Assembly (NCBI GenBank): GCA_007449985.2
Contig: VIIQ02000600.1
Coordinates: 558,001-622,000 of the forward strand
DNA length: 64,000 nucleotides
Reading direction: 5' to 3'
Origin: Desmodesmus armatus
Taxonomy: Eukaryota > Chlorophyta > Chlorophyceae > Sphaeropleales > Scenedesmaceae
The position numbers and the translations under genes are program-made. Shown here one piece after another: positions 21,901 to 32,932 of the stretch. Within the stretch, counting starts at the first letter, position 1; each line of letters opens with the position of its first letter. The notes under the pieces were generated by a model. The model ran no database searches, had not been told where the DNA came from, and saw only the letters and a program-made list of their open reading frames with translations.

Positions 21901-24375
21901 CAGCAGCAGCAGCAGCAGCGGCAGCTGCCGCCGCTGTCGCCGCCGCCGCCGCTGCAGCCGCAGTCGCCGCAGCAGCAGAGTGTGGCCGCTGCCACCCGTA
22001 ACCGGGAGCAGGTGTTGCGGCAGCAGTACAACGCGCTGATCAAGGGTTGGCTGCAAGTTGCAGCAGCGCAGGCCTCCGCTCAAGCAGAGCAGCGGTGGCT
22101 TGCAAGCGAAAGCAGCAGCAGCACCAGCAGCAGCGGGAGCAGCACGCCTGCTGCGGTACCCAGTACACCTGACCCACTTAACGGTCAGCAGCAGCGTTCA
22201 GGCGGGGAGGCGGGGAGCATGCAGACAGTAGCTGCAGGCAACGGCGGCCAACAGCAGCAGCAGCAGCAGCAGGCTTTTGCAAATGCAGTGCTGGCTGTTC
22301 GGCAGCGACAGCAGCAAGAGCAGGTGCTTGTGGCATCGGTGGCAGCACAGGCGCAGCAGCAGCAGCGGCCACAGCAGCAGCAGCAGCAGCCGACAAGGCA
22401 GCTGCTGGTCCTGCAGCAGCAGCAGCAGCCAGCTGTGCAACGTGTGGGAGTTGGCCTAGTGCGGCCAATGTTGCCGCAGCAGCCCACAGAACCTGCTGTC
22501 AACCAGGGTGGCTTTGCTGCTGCTGCTGCTAGCACTGCTAGCACTGCCCCCAGTATGCAGCAGCAGCAGCAGCAACCAAGGCCTGTACAGCAGCAGCAGC
22601 AGCAGCAGTCCAGCCAGCCGCCGCCAGTGACAGCAGCAGCAGGTCGTACTGCTGCTGCTGCTCGAGGGCGTGGCGACCCCTTCAGTGCTGCTGTTGCTGT
22701 GATGCATCAGATGCAGGCTGCTGGTGTGGAGCCTGCTGCCGACACCTACACACTGTTTGTCAACTACTGCATCAAGGTAGGTTTACTTGCTTTGGGGCTT
22801 GATGAATGTGCATTCATTTCATGCATTCATTTCTCTCCATTTTGTGCTTTGAGCCCAATCCTGGATCTGGTGGCTTCAGCCTCATCCGGAGGATTATTTT
22901 TTTGTGATTCCTCTCTTTGTGACACTGCTTGAGAGGGACAGGTTCAGTTTGCGTGTGAGGTCCTTCATGTCCGCATCCCTTGCGCCAAGCGGCAGGCTCA
23001 GCAGCACATCTGGTGTGTACCTCCTGCTTGTGTGCAGGTGGGAGATGCAGCTAAGCTGCAGCAGTTGCTGGATGCCGCGACAGCAGCTGGCGTACAGCCT
23101 GACCAGGTGATGCTTACAACACTCGTCAAGGCAGCCTGGAAGGCAGATGCACATGCAGCAGCGGTGGAGACATTCAATGCACTGCTGCGCATAACAGGGC
23201 CACCTGCTCGGCGCAACAGCAGCAGCAGCAACAGCAGCACAGTCGGTGGCAGCAGTGCTGGTGGCAGCAGTGGCAGGGCGGCGGCGGCAGCGCAGCAGCA
23301 GCAGCAGCAGCAGCAGCTGGTGCAGCCTCAGCAACAGCATCGGCAAGAGCGTGTCGGTCTTGCGCAGAGTTTGCGTGCTTACGCGCAGGCTGCTGGCACC
23401 AACCCCTCGCCCAGCAATAGTGCAGGGGTGGCACCAGCTGCCGATAGCACTGCTGCTGTTCCAAGCACCACCTCAACATCACAGCAGCAGCAGCAGCAGC
23501 AGTCGGTGCAGCAGCAACAGCAGCAGCAGGCGGTACAGCTCGAGCTTGAGCAGCAGCTGCAGCAGCAGATGGCGCAGGCGCGTCAGCAGCAGCAGCAGGT
23601 GCCAGATGGCAGCAGCACTGTTGACGAAGGATGGGATGACTCAAACTCAACCCCCTCTGCAGCCCAGGAGGACAAGCAGCAGCAGTGGCAGCTGCCACGC
23701 AGGTCCCCCGGCCAGCTGCTGCTGCCACTGAGTGCCCCCATCGGCCCCGATACTGCTGCATGGAACGCCTTAGTAGCAGCGCTAGTGCGGGCAGGGAAGC
23801 TGGAGGATGCTGCTGGTGCTTTGGAGCGTGGCACACAGTCCTCAGCAGCAGCAGGAGCCAGCCGGCCCCCTGTTCAGGGCTATTCGGCCCTGATTCGGGG
23901 CTACAGACGCTCCGGGCTGAAACATCAGGCGGTGGGGTTGCTGCGGCAGTTTTTGAACCTCGGGGGCCAGCCTGGGCGCGTTATGTGTGATGACGTAATC
24001 AGTCTGTGCCTTGAGGCGAAAGACGTGAAGACGGCTCGGCAGGTTGTGAGGGCTATGGAGCTTACGGGGTGTTTGGATGCAGAGGGCAGCAGCTTTTACG
24101 ATGGGTGGTTCAGGCGCTGGGAGGTGCAGCAGCAGCAGGCATTACTGCCGCGGCATCTGCAGCAGTCTGGCAGAAGCAGCAGGGCCAGCAGCAGCAGCAA
24201 TGGTGGTGGTAGTCCCAGCGGGGATGTAGGTCAGCAGCAGCAGCAGCAGGGCGTGGGTAGTGGGAATGTGAGTGCACCAGTGGCAGTTGAGCGGTTGAAG
24301 TGGTGGTTGGGGCTGCCCAACAAGTATTACAGGGGAATGGAGGGTAGCATTGACAGCAGCTGCACGCGCGATTGA
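18960..24375 (+). CDS. Pentatricopeptide repeat (PPR) protein with long Gln-rich inserts
   Basis: Exons: 18960-19263, 19665-19780, 20348-20552, 20882-21294, 21544-22776, 23038-24375; 1202 aa with phases consistent. The ATG at 18960 is preferred over an in-frame GTG at 18945. The first about 55 residues (basic, Ser/Ala-rich) look like an organelle transit peptide. PPR-type helical hairpins are plain: VSAYNIILKGHVAADNLEAA, AVTYNTLISGFVRAGDMSRA, WTFTTLALGYGRQGQLQEM, YAAAIDALVSSGQLQEAEHL, and near the end AAWNALVAALVRAGKLEDAA and YSALIRGYRRSGLKHQA. PPR proteins bind organellar RNA sequence-specifically and affect its stability, processing or translation. The arrays are interrupted by about 300 residues of poly-Gln/Ala/Pro/Ser encoded by CAG-type runs (21.65-22.67 kb) and by further Gln blocks (23.2-23.7 kb). 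The RNA target cannot be inferred. Confidence 0.85.
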
Positions 24376-25098
24376 CAGACTTAGTATGGGTTTGCATGCA
24401 TCACACATCTTGCTGTTGGTGCCCAGCACGGCATGGCAGTAGTAGGTTCTGAGCTCATGCTCAGGTTGGCGGTATGCATGTGTCAGTAGTGTTATGTTTG
24501 ATTGGTGGGCGGTACTGACCGCAGGGTGTGTATACACAGGGAGTGTGTGCGTTTGTGATCATGTTGGTGTGTGATGGTAGGATGAGGAACATGGTTGTTG
24601 CCAAGTACATGTTTCAGCAAGATATGGTCTGCAGGGTAGTCACCTGTTTGCTTCACTTTTTAGCTTTCCTCAGAGCGATGCTTGACTTTTTACAGTTAGG
24701 GAAAGTGTGCGGACCACTGGCGGACCTAAGCGGACCCTCAGGCAATGACCGGTGCGGACCTGTGCGGACTCCCTGCCCCCACCATGACTGGCTCATGCCT
24801 TAGCACCCCCTCCTCAATGCCCTCACACCCCCCCAGTGCTGGACTGCATTTGGCCGCTCGCAGCAGACAGTCACCCAGTAAACCTGACGTGGCACCAAAG
24901 CACAAGCAATGATATATGCAGCGCGTTCGATCATTAATTTACAACAGAAACAATACTGCAACTGGTAAGGGGCTATGCGGACGCATAACATCAACGACTG
25001 AAGGATCGATCAAACTCGGTGATCACAACAACAACTTCAAGATCAGCCAACGACCAACTTGCACCACAACCTGGCATCTTGCGCCCCCAAAACAATTA
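24376..25098. other. Intergenic region with GCGGAC repeat cluster
   Basis: It holds the 3' region of the PPR gene, the repeat cluster at 24706-24771 and the 3' UTR of the minus-strand recombinase gene. No additional gene was seen. Confidence 0.5.
24706..24771 (+). repeat. Left cluster of GTGCGGAC / GCGGACC motifs
   Basis: Five copies of GCGGAC in plus orientation lie within 66 bp, including GTGCGGACC, CTGGCGGACC, AAGCGGACC and TGTGCGGACT. A cluster with the same core mostly in the opposite orientation lies at 30917-30978, on the other side of the recombinase gene. Confidence 0.75.
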
Positions 25099-25703
25099 TT
25101 AACAACGTGTTGCCGGCCCACAACCCCTGCTCCTTTGGTTGGCCCTGCCAGCCCTGCTGCCAGCCCTGGCCCTCGCCCGCGGCGGCTGCTGCTCCTGTGC
25201 CTCCCCTGCTGCCCCCTCCTCCCCCTCCCCCTGCACCTGCTGCCGGCGCCGCTTGGGCCTGCCGGGCCGTGCAGCACCAGCAGCTGCAGCTGCCTGGCCA
25301 GCAGCTGCCAGGCCGCTGCTGCTGTCACTCTCTGCTGCCACCTTGGTGCCCTTCTTCTTGAGGTACTTGGTGAAGTAAGCCGAGGGCTTCATCTTGTACT
25401 CCAAGTCCAGCGCTGCTGCTGCATCTGCGTAGCTGGCGATGTCATCGGCACTGTGTGCTGCTGTCAGCTGCTTGGCCCTGCCCTTCACAACTCCCCAGAG
25501 CATCCTGTGGTCGCTCCAGCGGCGCTTGTCACACCCCTTGCGCCAGCTGGAGCCTACCTTCTCAAGCTCTATCCGTGTCTGGCTGTAGCCGGGGGCCTGC
25601 TCATCAGTGTACCAGCTGGTGTACTGCCGGAAGGTGGAGAAGGCGCTCATTGCAGGCACAGGGCCAGGCTCAGCCACGCTGCTCTCGCCCCCAGCTGCGT
25701 CCC

Positions 25704-25747
<44 letters not shown>

Positions 25748-26689
25748 CCTGCAGCAGGAGGTATCTGCTGCATGCCTGCCCCAGGTGGCGCTGGCCCCAA
25801 CATGCCTCCCAAACCCTGACCTCCCTGCTGCTCTGAGAGCTTTCCTACGATGTAATCCCCCAATGCCACCATGACCTGCGCTGAGCGTCCCATGTCTGAC
25901 CTGTAGCCAAGCGCTGCTGCTGTCGCAGGCAACCTGCTGATGGTGGGCTCCAGGAACCCAAAGGGGTTGCCACTCAGCTGCAGGGCGGGCTGCTGAAGAG
26001 CAGCAGCAGCTTGCAAGACAGACTGCTGCTGCTGCTGCTCCTGCTGCAAACCAGCCCGTGCATTGCTGGCCACCTGCTGCTCAAGGCTATTCAGCAGTGC
26101 GAGCCCTTCTGGGCCAACATGCGACCGCAGCTGCTGCAGCAAAGCAGCAGTCGCCTGCTGCTGCTGTCCCTGCTGTTCCTGCTGCGGCAGCTGCTGTGGC
26201 GGCTGCTGGAAGACGTGTTGCTGCTGCTGCTGCTGCGGCAGCTGCTGAAAGAGCTGCTGCTGTGCATGGAGTGGCCAGCCTGCAGCCGCTGCTGCTGCTG
26301 TAGCTGCTGTGGGACCAGGCTGCTGCCAGAGCTGCTGGTTGCCCATGGAATGGCCAGGCTGCAGCCGCGGCTGCTGCTGCTTCAGCTGCTGTGGGACCAG
26401 ACCTGCACGCCAAGGCTGTGCGGCACACATGCCAGCAATGTGCTGCTGCTGTTGCTGCTCCTCCTCCTCACCCAGCCACCAGCTGTGGGTGTGATCACCA
26501 GGGGAGACGGCTGCGCGAGCAGCAAACTGTGAGCGAGGCCTCATCCCCCCTGCCGGTGAGTAAAACATGGGGCTGCTGACCATCTGCTGCTGGTGGCCTG
26601 GCTCTTCAACCTCATACATCTGCATGATGTCAGCTGCCTCCTGCCTGCTGTGCTGTGCTGGACCCTGCTGCTGCTGTTGGCGTGGGCGG

Positions 26690-26723
<34 letters not shown>

Positions 26724-27212
26724 GCGGTGGCTGCCGCTGCCGCAACACACGGGCTTGCCCCTCGGGCATGTCTTCTGGCTCCTGCACATGCACAAATGGC
26801 ATACATGCAGAGGTGATGAGCATTGTCAGCACTTTGCCGGCCCAGGTGTGATTGAAAAGCGGTGATCTTCTCAGGCAGCACAACTGAGTTTGAATAGCTG
26901 GTAGGCACGCGCCTGCTGTCTCTGCAGAAGAAACCCGTGTGAAGTGCACTCCCGCTCACCTCGCTTTCTGCTGCCGACGCCTCCTCACTTGCCCCATCTG
27001 CCTCTGCTGCTGCCTCTTCCTCAGCAGCAACAAGCTCCTCCCGCTGCTGCTGCAGTTCTGCCAACTGTGCAGCACTGAGGCCATCTGGGCCACACTTCAG
27101 CTGCTGCAGGATAGCAGCCAGTTCCTCTTCTTCAGAGACTGGCTGCTGCTGCCTCTGCTGCTGCAATCCGACCTGGCCATGGCTGCTGCCTGCAGCTGCT
27201 GGTGGCGGCTCG

Positions 27213-27249
<37 letters not shown>

Positions 27250-28065
27250 GTGGTGGTGACGACTCGGCGGCTGCAGCCGCAGTCGCCGTAGTGCTGCTGG
27301 CCTGCAGCTGCTTCTGTGCCTCTTGACGCAGCTCCAGCAGGCCCTGCTGCAACTGCTGCTGCATGTCTGTGACACCCTGAAGGGCCATGCCCAGCATCTC
27401 CTTCTCAGTCACAGGCTTGTCCACCCAAATGGCACCACTGTCCTTGGCCAGCTTGAAGCGCCGCATCTGGTCCCTGGATAATTCACAACACAACAGCAGT
27501 GGCAGGAACAGTGGCAAAGCAGCGCACTCCAAAAATTGCAAGCACAGCATGTGTAAACACCATGGGTTGCACGTAGGGGCATGTACAAAGCCTATGGCCC
27601 TTACCCCCCCCTCCTGCATCTGCTTGTGTGCTGTCAATCTTACCTGACTAGTGCTGCCTGTGGTCCCTTCAGCAGCAGGTTGTAGACAGGGTTGTTGGTG
27701 TACTTGGTGGGCCTGTCAGGGTCTGTCACCACCTCCAGGAAGTCCTGCCACACCACGCCTGCCAGGTATGGCAACAGGTCTGCCATGCCCCTTGCTGACA
27801 CCGGCACTGGCCGCCCAGCGGCATCTGCAGCTGCAATGCTGGCCCTGAAGGCAGCTGCACAGGGCAGCAGCAGGTCGATGATGGGCTGTGGTGTCAGGAC
27901 CATGAGCGCAGGCCTCCAGTACTGGTCGTAGGGGTGGGCGTGCGGCCAGTTGCCCATGACCAGCAGGGTCGAAGGCTTGAGGGCTGTCAGGAGGTACACC
28001 CTTGTCAACGAGTGCAAGCGCCAACCGCCAAAGCGGCAGGTGTCCTAGACACACATACACACGCA

Positions 28066-28096
<31 letters not shown>

Positions 28097-30676
28097 GCAA
28101 TAGCAGCAGCAGAGTGGCACTTTTGTGTGTGCAGCTGCATCACCAGGGCGTACAACATTATCCTAGCTGAACGAGCATGCAGTATGCATCATAGCTACAT
28201 GTGTAACAAGAATGCATGTCATGCCCATGTCTTGCCCCTCGCCCACTTGATCCCTCCAGTACCCACCTCCTCAGGCACGCCTGCCTCGTCTGCTTTACGC
28301 ACAGTGTGGTACCGGGGGGCATGTGTCACCTTCTTGATGCGTATGTCCAGGGCCATGTAGATCTTTGCGAACCGTGCCCTGTGCCCGCCGTACGACAGGC
28401 TGCTGCTGAAATCCTTCCTGCCGGGCCAGATCTTCACAGTCAGGAAATCCCGGCTGCAGGGGTCAGGGAACACCTCACCACCCAGTGTGAAGCGGGTCAC
28501 AAAGTAGCGGCCGAGGGCAGACTGCACATCTAGCAGCGGCTCCTTGTGCCTCAGGCAGCCCTTGGTGGCCAGCTTGCCACCTTGGTTCTTGCCAAAGGTC
28601 TGCAGGATGCCGATCACCCAGCAGTGTGCAGGCCCTGAAGACATGCAAGCAATAACAGCAGCAACATGTGTCAGAACCTGTGCCACAGGCTTGCAATCAA
28701 CAGCGTGGCTGCAGCTAAGCAAAGCAAATCCCTTCTGATGAAAATACGTAATGAAGTTGGCATGCAGTATCTCACCTATGCAGGTGCGCAGCAAGGGTGG
28801 TGTGAGCTCACACAGCCGCCGCTCTCGCACGTCATCTCCCCTGCCTGCTGTGAAAGACATGGCTAGCAGCATGCTCAGGTCCCTGGCGTCTATGGCCTTG
28901 GGAGAGGCCAGCGAGTGGTCAGCAATCTTCACAAGGTCGTCCCTGCGAATCACAGCACGACAACAAGGGCGTGCACAGGGAAACAGCATAGGTCAGTGGG
29001 AGGCATGGGTAGATCTGCCACAGCATCTGCACAGCTGCTTTGGTGCATGCTTTGCGGTGACAACACCACATTGCTGTTGACTGCACAGCTCCAGCATGCA
29101 CCTCTCCTGCCCTTGAGCACATCTTAATTGGGATGTGGGAAGTGGCTGGCATGAGCGCTTGGAGCTTCATAGCTACAGGTTTGTATGTATGCATGCATGT
29201 AGGCATGTATGCAGGTGATGTAACCGTAAGCGCATCACTCACGTGCTGAAGGTGGATGCCAGGGTATTGTCCTGCGGGTCGAGGTGTTGCGGATCAATCT
29301 GCCCTGCCTGAAGCTTGCTGCGCGCCTGGCACTGCTTGTACACCTCAGCATACACTTCATATGCCAGCAGGCCGCGCTTGGGCATGATGCTGCCACTGCT
29401 GCCGCCCTTTGCACGCAGTTGCAGGCCACGGCCCCTGAACACCGCCTGCAGCATGCTGTGGACCCTCTTGAACATGGCAGTACCTTTGAAGTCTGCTGCC
29501 TCCTTGCCCTGCCACATCACAACACAACAACAAACATAAGTGTGTCAGTTGCAGCTGACAAGTGTCCAGGCGCTGCCTTGGCCTGTTGAGTGTACCCCAT
29601 GCCGCTGTCACACCGGCAGTGCAGGTAAAGAGTTTAAGCCCAACACACACCACTTGACTTCCTCACCTTCAGGCCTGGGTGCCCCTCCAGTATGTACCAG
29701 GTCAGGAACCTGGCGGCCAGGTCAGGCCCATCTGAGCCGGACAGGGTTTCGTCAAAGGGGTTCTTGCGTCGCACGGGGGGCTGTCCAGCAGTCATCTGGA
29801 ACTCGCAGAACGCCTGGAACACATACAGAGGCACCAAGCGCAAAGTCACTAAGGCGTGCAGCTAATGGCAAGATACATTGATGCAAGACATGCACATGCT
29901 TGTGACATGCACTATAGCCAACGGTCGCAAGTGTGGGGAGTGGGTGTGCTGTTCTACTCAGCCGCTGCCATTCTACTCAGCCGCTGCCATGCTGTGGGTG
30001 CCTGAGTTTGCGTGCACTCACCACAAGGTGCACGCGGAGGCCCTCATACTGGCCTGCAGTGTTGTTGTTCCCGGCCAGCCGTCGCTTCTCCACCAGCTGC
30101 TTCACCTCTGCTGGTGTGTATCTGCAGCAGTGCCAAGCATCAGGTGTGTTTTGGGTGTGCGTGCTGGCTGGAGGAACAAACACAAACGGAAGTTGTGAAA
30201 TAGAATCAGCAACACTGCCTCAACACTTGTAAAGCAGCAACACCATCACTGCCTGTCCCACTTTGCCAACACCACTAACAGACATGGAACCAACAGACAT
30301 GGCACAGGCTGGCTGTCTGGCTGGCTCATTACCTTGCTGAGGCTTTTGGCTCCCTGCGTTGCTGGTGTGCATCTGCCTCCTGGTCTGACTCCTCCTGGCT
30401 GTCCTCCGACTCGTCGTAAAGGCCACCCAGGATGTCGTCAGCAAGCTCACTGTCTGCTGCTGTTGGGTCCCACTCGCCGTCCTCCAGGTCTTCCAGCAGC
30501 TCTGGGTCGCTGTCATCATCAAACTGCTGTGCTGCAGCTGCTTTTGGGGCCCTCTTGCGCTTTTGAGGAACGTGTGCATCGTGCTTGGCATCCTGCTCCT
30601 GCACCTGTGCTGCTGATGGCTTTGCAGTGCCTGCTTTGCTTGCAGGAGCTTGTTTGCCTTTGCTGCCCCGACCCAT
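25099..30676 (-). CDS. Crypton-like tyrosine recombinase / Ndc10-type protein
   Basis: Nine minus-strand exons: 30676-30333, 30121-30022, 29813-29667, 29508-29243, 28942-28776, 28634-28267, 28044-27644, 27473-26960, 26781-25099 (TAA). They give 1329 aa with every junction in phase. An acidic/basic N-terminus is followed by a region like the Ndc10 DNA-binding domain (LSMLLAMSFTAGRGDDVRE; FGKNQGGKL...CLRHKEP). A tyrosine-recombinase-like signature is visible: Arg in GRGDDVRE (residues 320/325), HSLTR (His475, Arg479), MGNW (496-497) and a Tyr in YDQYW (503 or 506). After poly-Gln/Ala tracts, residues about 1146-1200 (FSTFRQYTSWYTD...WRKGCDKRRWSDHRMLW) resemble a GCR1_C DNA-binding domain. Recombinase plus GCR1_C is the architecture known from Cryptons. 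Whether the enzyme is active is unknown; nine introns and many homopolymer tracts are unusual for a mobile gene. Confidence 0.7.
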
Positions 30677-30916
30677 GACAATCTTAAGGGTCTACATTAG
30701 CACGTAGAAGCGGGTAACCGAGCTGATATCGTCTCCACAGATTGAACGTGCTGTTGTGATGGAGGTTATGATGGGACTCTAGGTGCCAGTTCACAACGAT
30801 ACGCGACGATACAGTGCACAAAGGAAAGCCTCAACATAGAAGGATAACATACGCAGCGCTGCAGCGTTCTCGTTACCCTCACGGGCATGTAACCTGCAAG
30901 TAACCGTTTTTGAAAC

Positions 30917-30978
30917 TGTGCGGACTTTGACTAGGTCCGCATGGGTCCGCCAGCCCATTGACCAAGGTCCGCACTTCG
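30917..30978 (-). repeat. Right cluster of GTCCGC motifs, mostly mirrored to the left cluster
   Basis: It contains GTGCGGACTTT, then AGGTCCGCATGGGTCCGCCAG and AAGGTCCGCACTT. The reverse complement reproduces the order 'GTGCGGACC ... CTGGCGGACC ... GCGGACC' seen at 24706-24771. Confidence 0.7.
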
Positions 30979-32932
30979 CACTATAAGTACTAGTTACTAG
31001 CAAGCTTTGCAGCACTGAAGAGTGCAGCCTCCAAGCAAACAGCACCCCCACAATGGGTGCATAGGCTGCGTAAACTAGCAAAAAACATCTTGATTCGTGG
31101 ACCAGCATCAACAAAGCAAGCTGTGCCACCACATACTGCGCGACCCACATCAAGCACGTCAATCACCATCCTCCACATGGCCACATGGACTCAAATGACC
31201 GACATCCCACACACAAGGCTAGAGATCCTTTGACACACTCATCAACACCAACACCGCAATGCACTTAGCACAAGCAATATCCTTGATGCCACTCAGCATC
31301 AATCCGAACAAACACCCAGAAGATCAAGGCTGGGCGCTGAACAACTGTAACAACACTATAACAACAACAACGCCCTCAACATGGTCACTCCACATGCAGA
31401 ATTTTGACAACATACCCCCAAAACCATGCGACCACGCGGCACACAATACAAACCATGGGATGCAACAACACAACACCCTACATCACAATTGGGACACCTT
31501 CACCACATACAACACATGCACCAAAGTGCAGCTCCCATCAACCACATTGCAGCTTCATGCAACAGCCATGGCAGGCTGCCCACAACAGGCGACTCCCTCC
31601 GGCTGCTGTCACTGCTGCCAACGGTCCTCATGCAAGAGAATATGCTTCACAGGATGTGCTGCTGATGGACCTTGCTCTGCTGCCGGTTTATCTGTAGGTC
31701 GTGTGCCACGACCTACAGATCAACCAGAGAGTCACAGAGTCACAGAGTCGTGTTTGGTTTTGAAACCACAGAGCAGCATGTGTGGGGTGTCCGTCAGCAG
31801 CCCGTTTCAGCGCTGCTGCTTTTATGCCCTTTGTATGCCTGCGATGTGGCCGTAACTGGCACAGGCTTTCTAGTGTCCTAGGTCACTGGTTGCCTGGTGG
31901 TGTCTTGCTTGTCTTGCACCAAGGTCGATTTGCTGCTTGCACAATGAACCTGGCCGGAAACACGTGTAATGATGATGTGTGCCACAGCTGCACCTGATGC
32001 TGACACTGGTGCTGCTTGTGTTTGCACTGCTGCAACTGCTGTTCTTACTGCTGTAAATTGCTGACGTGCCGGCCTCTGCCACTGTTGCCTTCACAGCTGT
32101 TGCTGCTGCTGCTGTGCCAGCCACTGCTTGTGTGCGCTGCCACTAAAACTGCTGTTGACATACCAGCAACTGCCACTGCTTGTATACACTGCGGTAGCTG
32201 CTGTATCACCTGCTGTTGGCATCTGCTGCTGTATGCTGCCGTAGCTGCTACTGTACTTTAGTCGCTTGGGTCAACCTCTACCGTATGTTTAAGCGACCCA
32301 ACGCTGGACTTGGCTGCTGCAGTCTGGTACACCATCATGTTGTCTGCCTTGCTGTGAACCCTGCTGGAGCTTCTGTCCCCAACACCTGCAGGGTTGTGCA
32401 TTTGCGCCTTCCCACATGGCACCCGTCAACCCGTGTGCCACCCATGGCCACCAATGTTCAGCCCCCAACCGCGGAGCCTATCCCTGCACACGGGATGTTC
32501 TTGTTCCCAGCACAACCGTGGCTGCATGTCACAGGCAGCCCCAATGCCTGAAACTGGGAAGCGGCGCATATCACTACATTGACATGTAACATCACCACAC
32601 TCCTCACCCCCCAGCATTACGGCCGTCGCGCACCGCTGCATCTCGCACACAATATACCAACAGACTGGGCCCAGTAGTGCTGAACTCATCAGGGTCTTCC
32701 ATCGCATAAGACCGGTAGAAAGACCGGTACTCGGCTTGACACAATATATTAATAAGGGTGGCTTGCTGGTCCATGCATAGCTGAGCTCATGAGCCCAAAC
32801 CCTTGACCAGTGGATGTGCTTTCTATGCCCCTCTGATCTGCTCAACAGAACAGGGTTGCAAAGGCCCAGAAAGTTGCAACGCAATTGTGGGGACCCTCAG
32901 TGCATGCTTCACGCAGGGGTTGAGGATACTCT
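30979..32932. other. Intergenic region, no gene seen
   Basis: About 2 kb with low-complexity A/C-rich stretches (31.2-31.6 kb) and TGCTGC-type runs (31.98-32.26 kb). No conserved protein or RNA gene was recognised on either strand. Confidence 0.4.

Larger units (their letters stand above)
24706..30978 (-). mobile_element. Candidate Crypton-like DNA transposon (about 6.3 kb)
   Basis: The recombinase-like gene at 25099-30676 is bracketed by two mostly mirrored clusters of GCGGAC motifs. Both contain CTGGCGGACC followed by a spaced GCGGACC (the right one in reverse complement). Cryptons move by a tyrosine recombinase and usually lack long terminal inverted repeats, so mirrored subterminal motifs are a plausible binding-site arrangement. 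The exact ends and a target-site duplication could not be defined. A domesticated host gene is the alternative. Confidence 0.45.

Noticed and set aside
21432..26532. Many long antisense frames rich in Leu, Cys or Ala
   Set aside because: They are the opposite strand or other frames of CAG/CTG runs in the PPR and recombinase genes and show no family resemblance.
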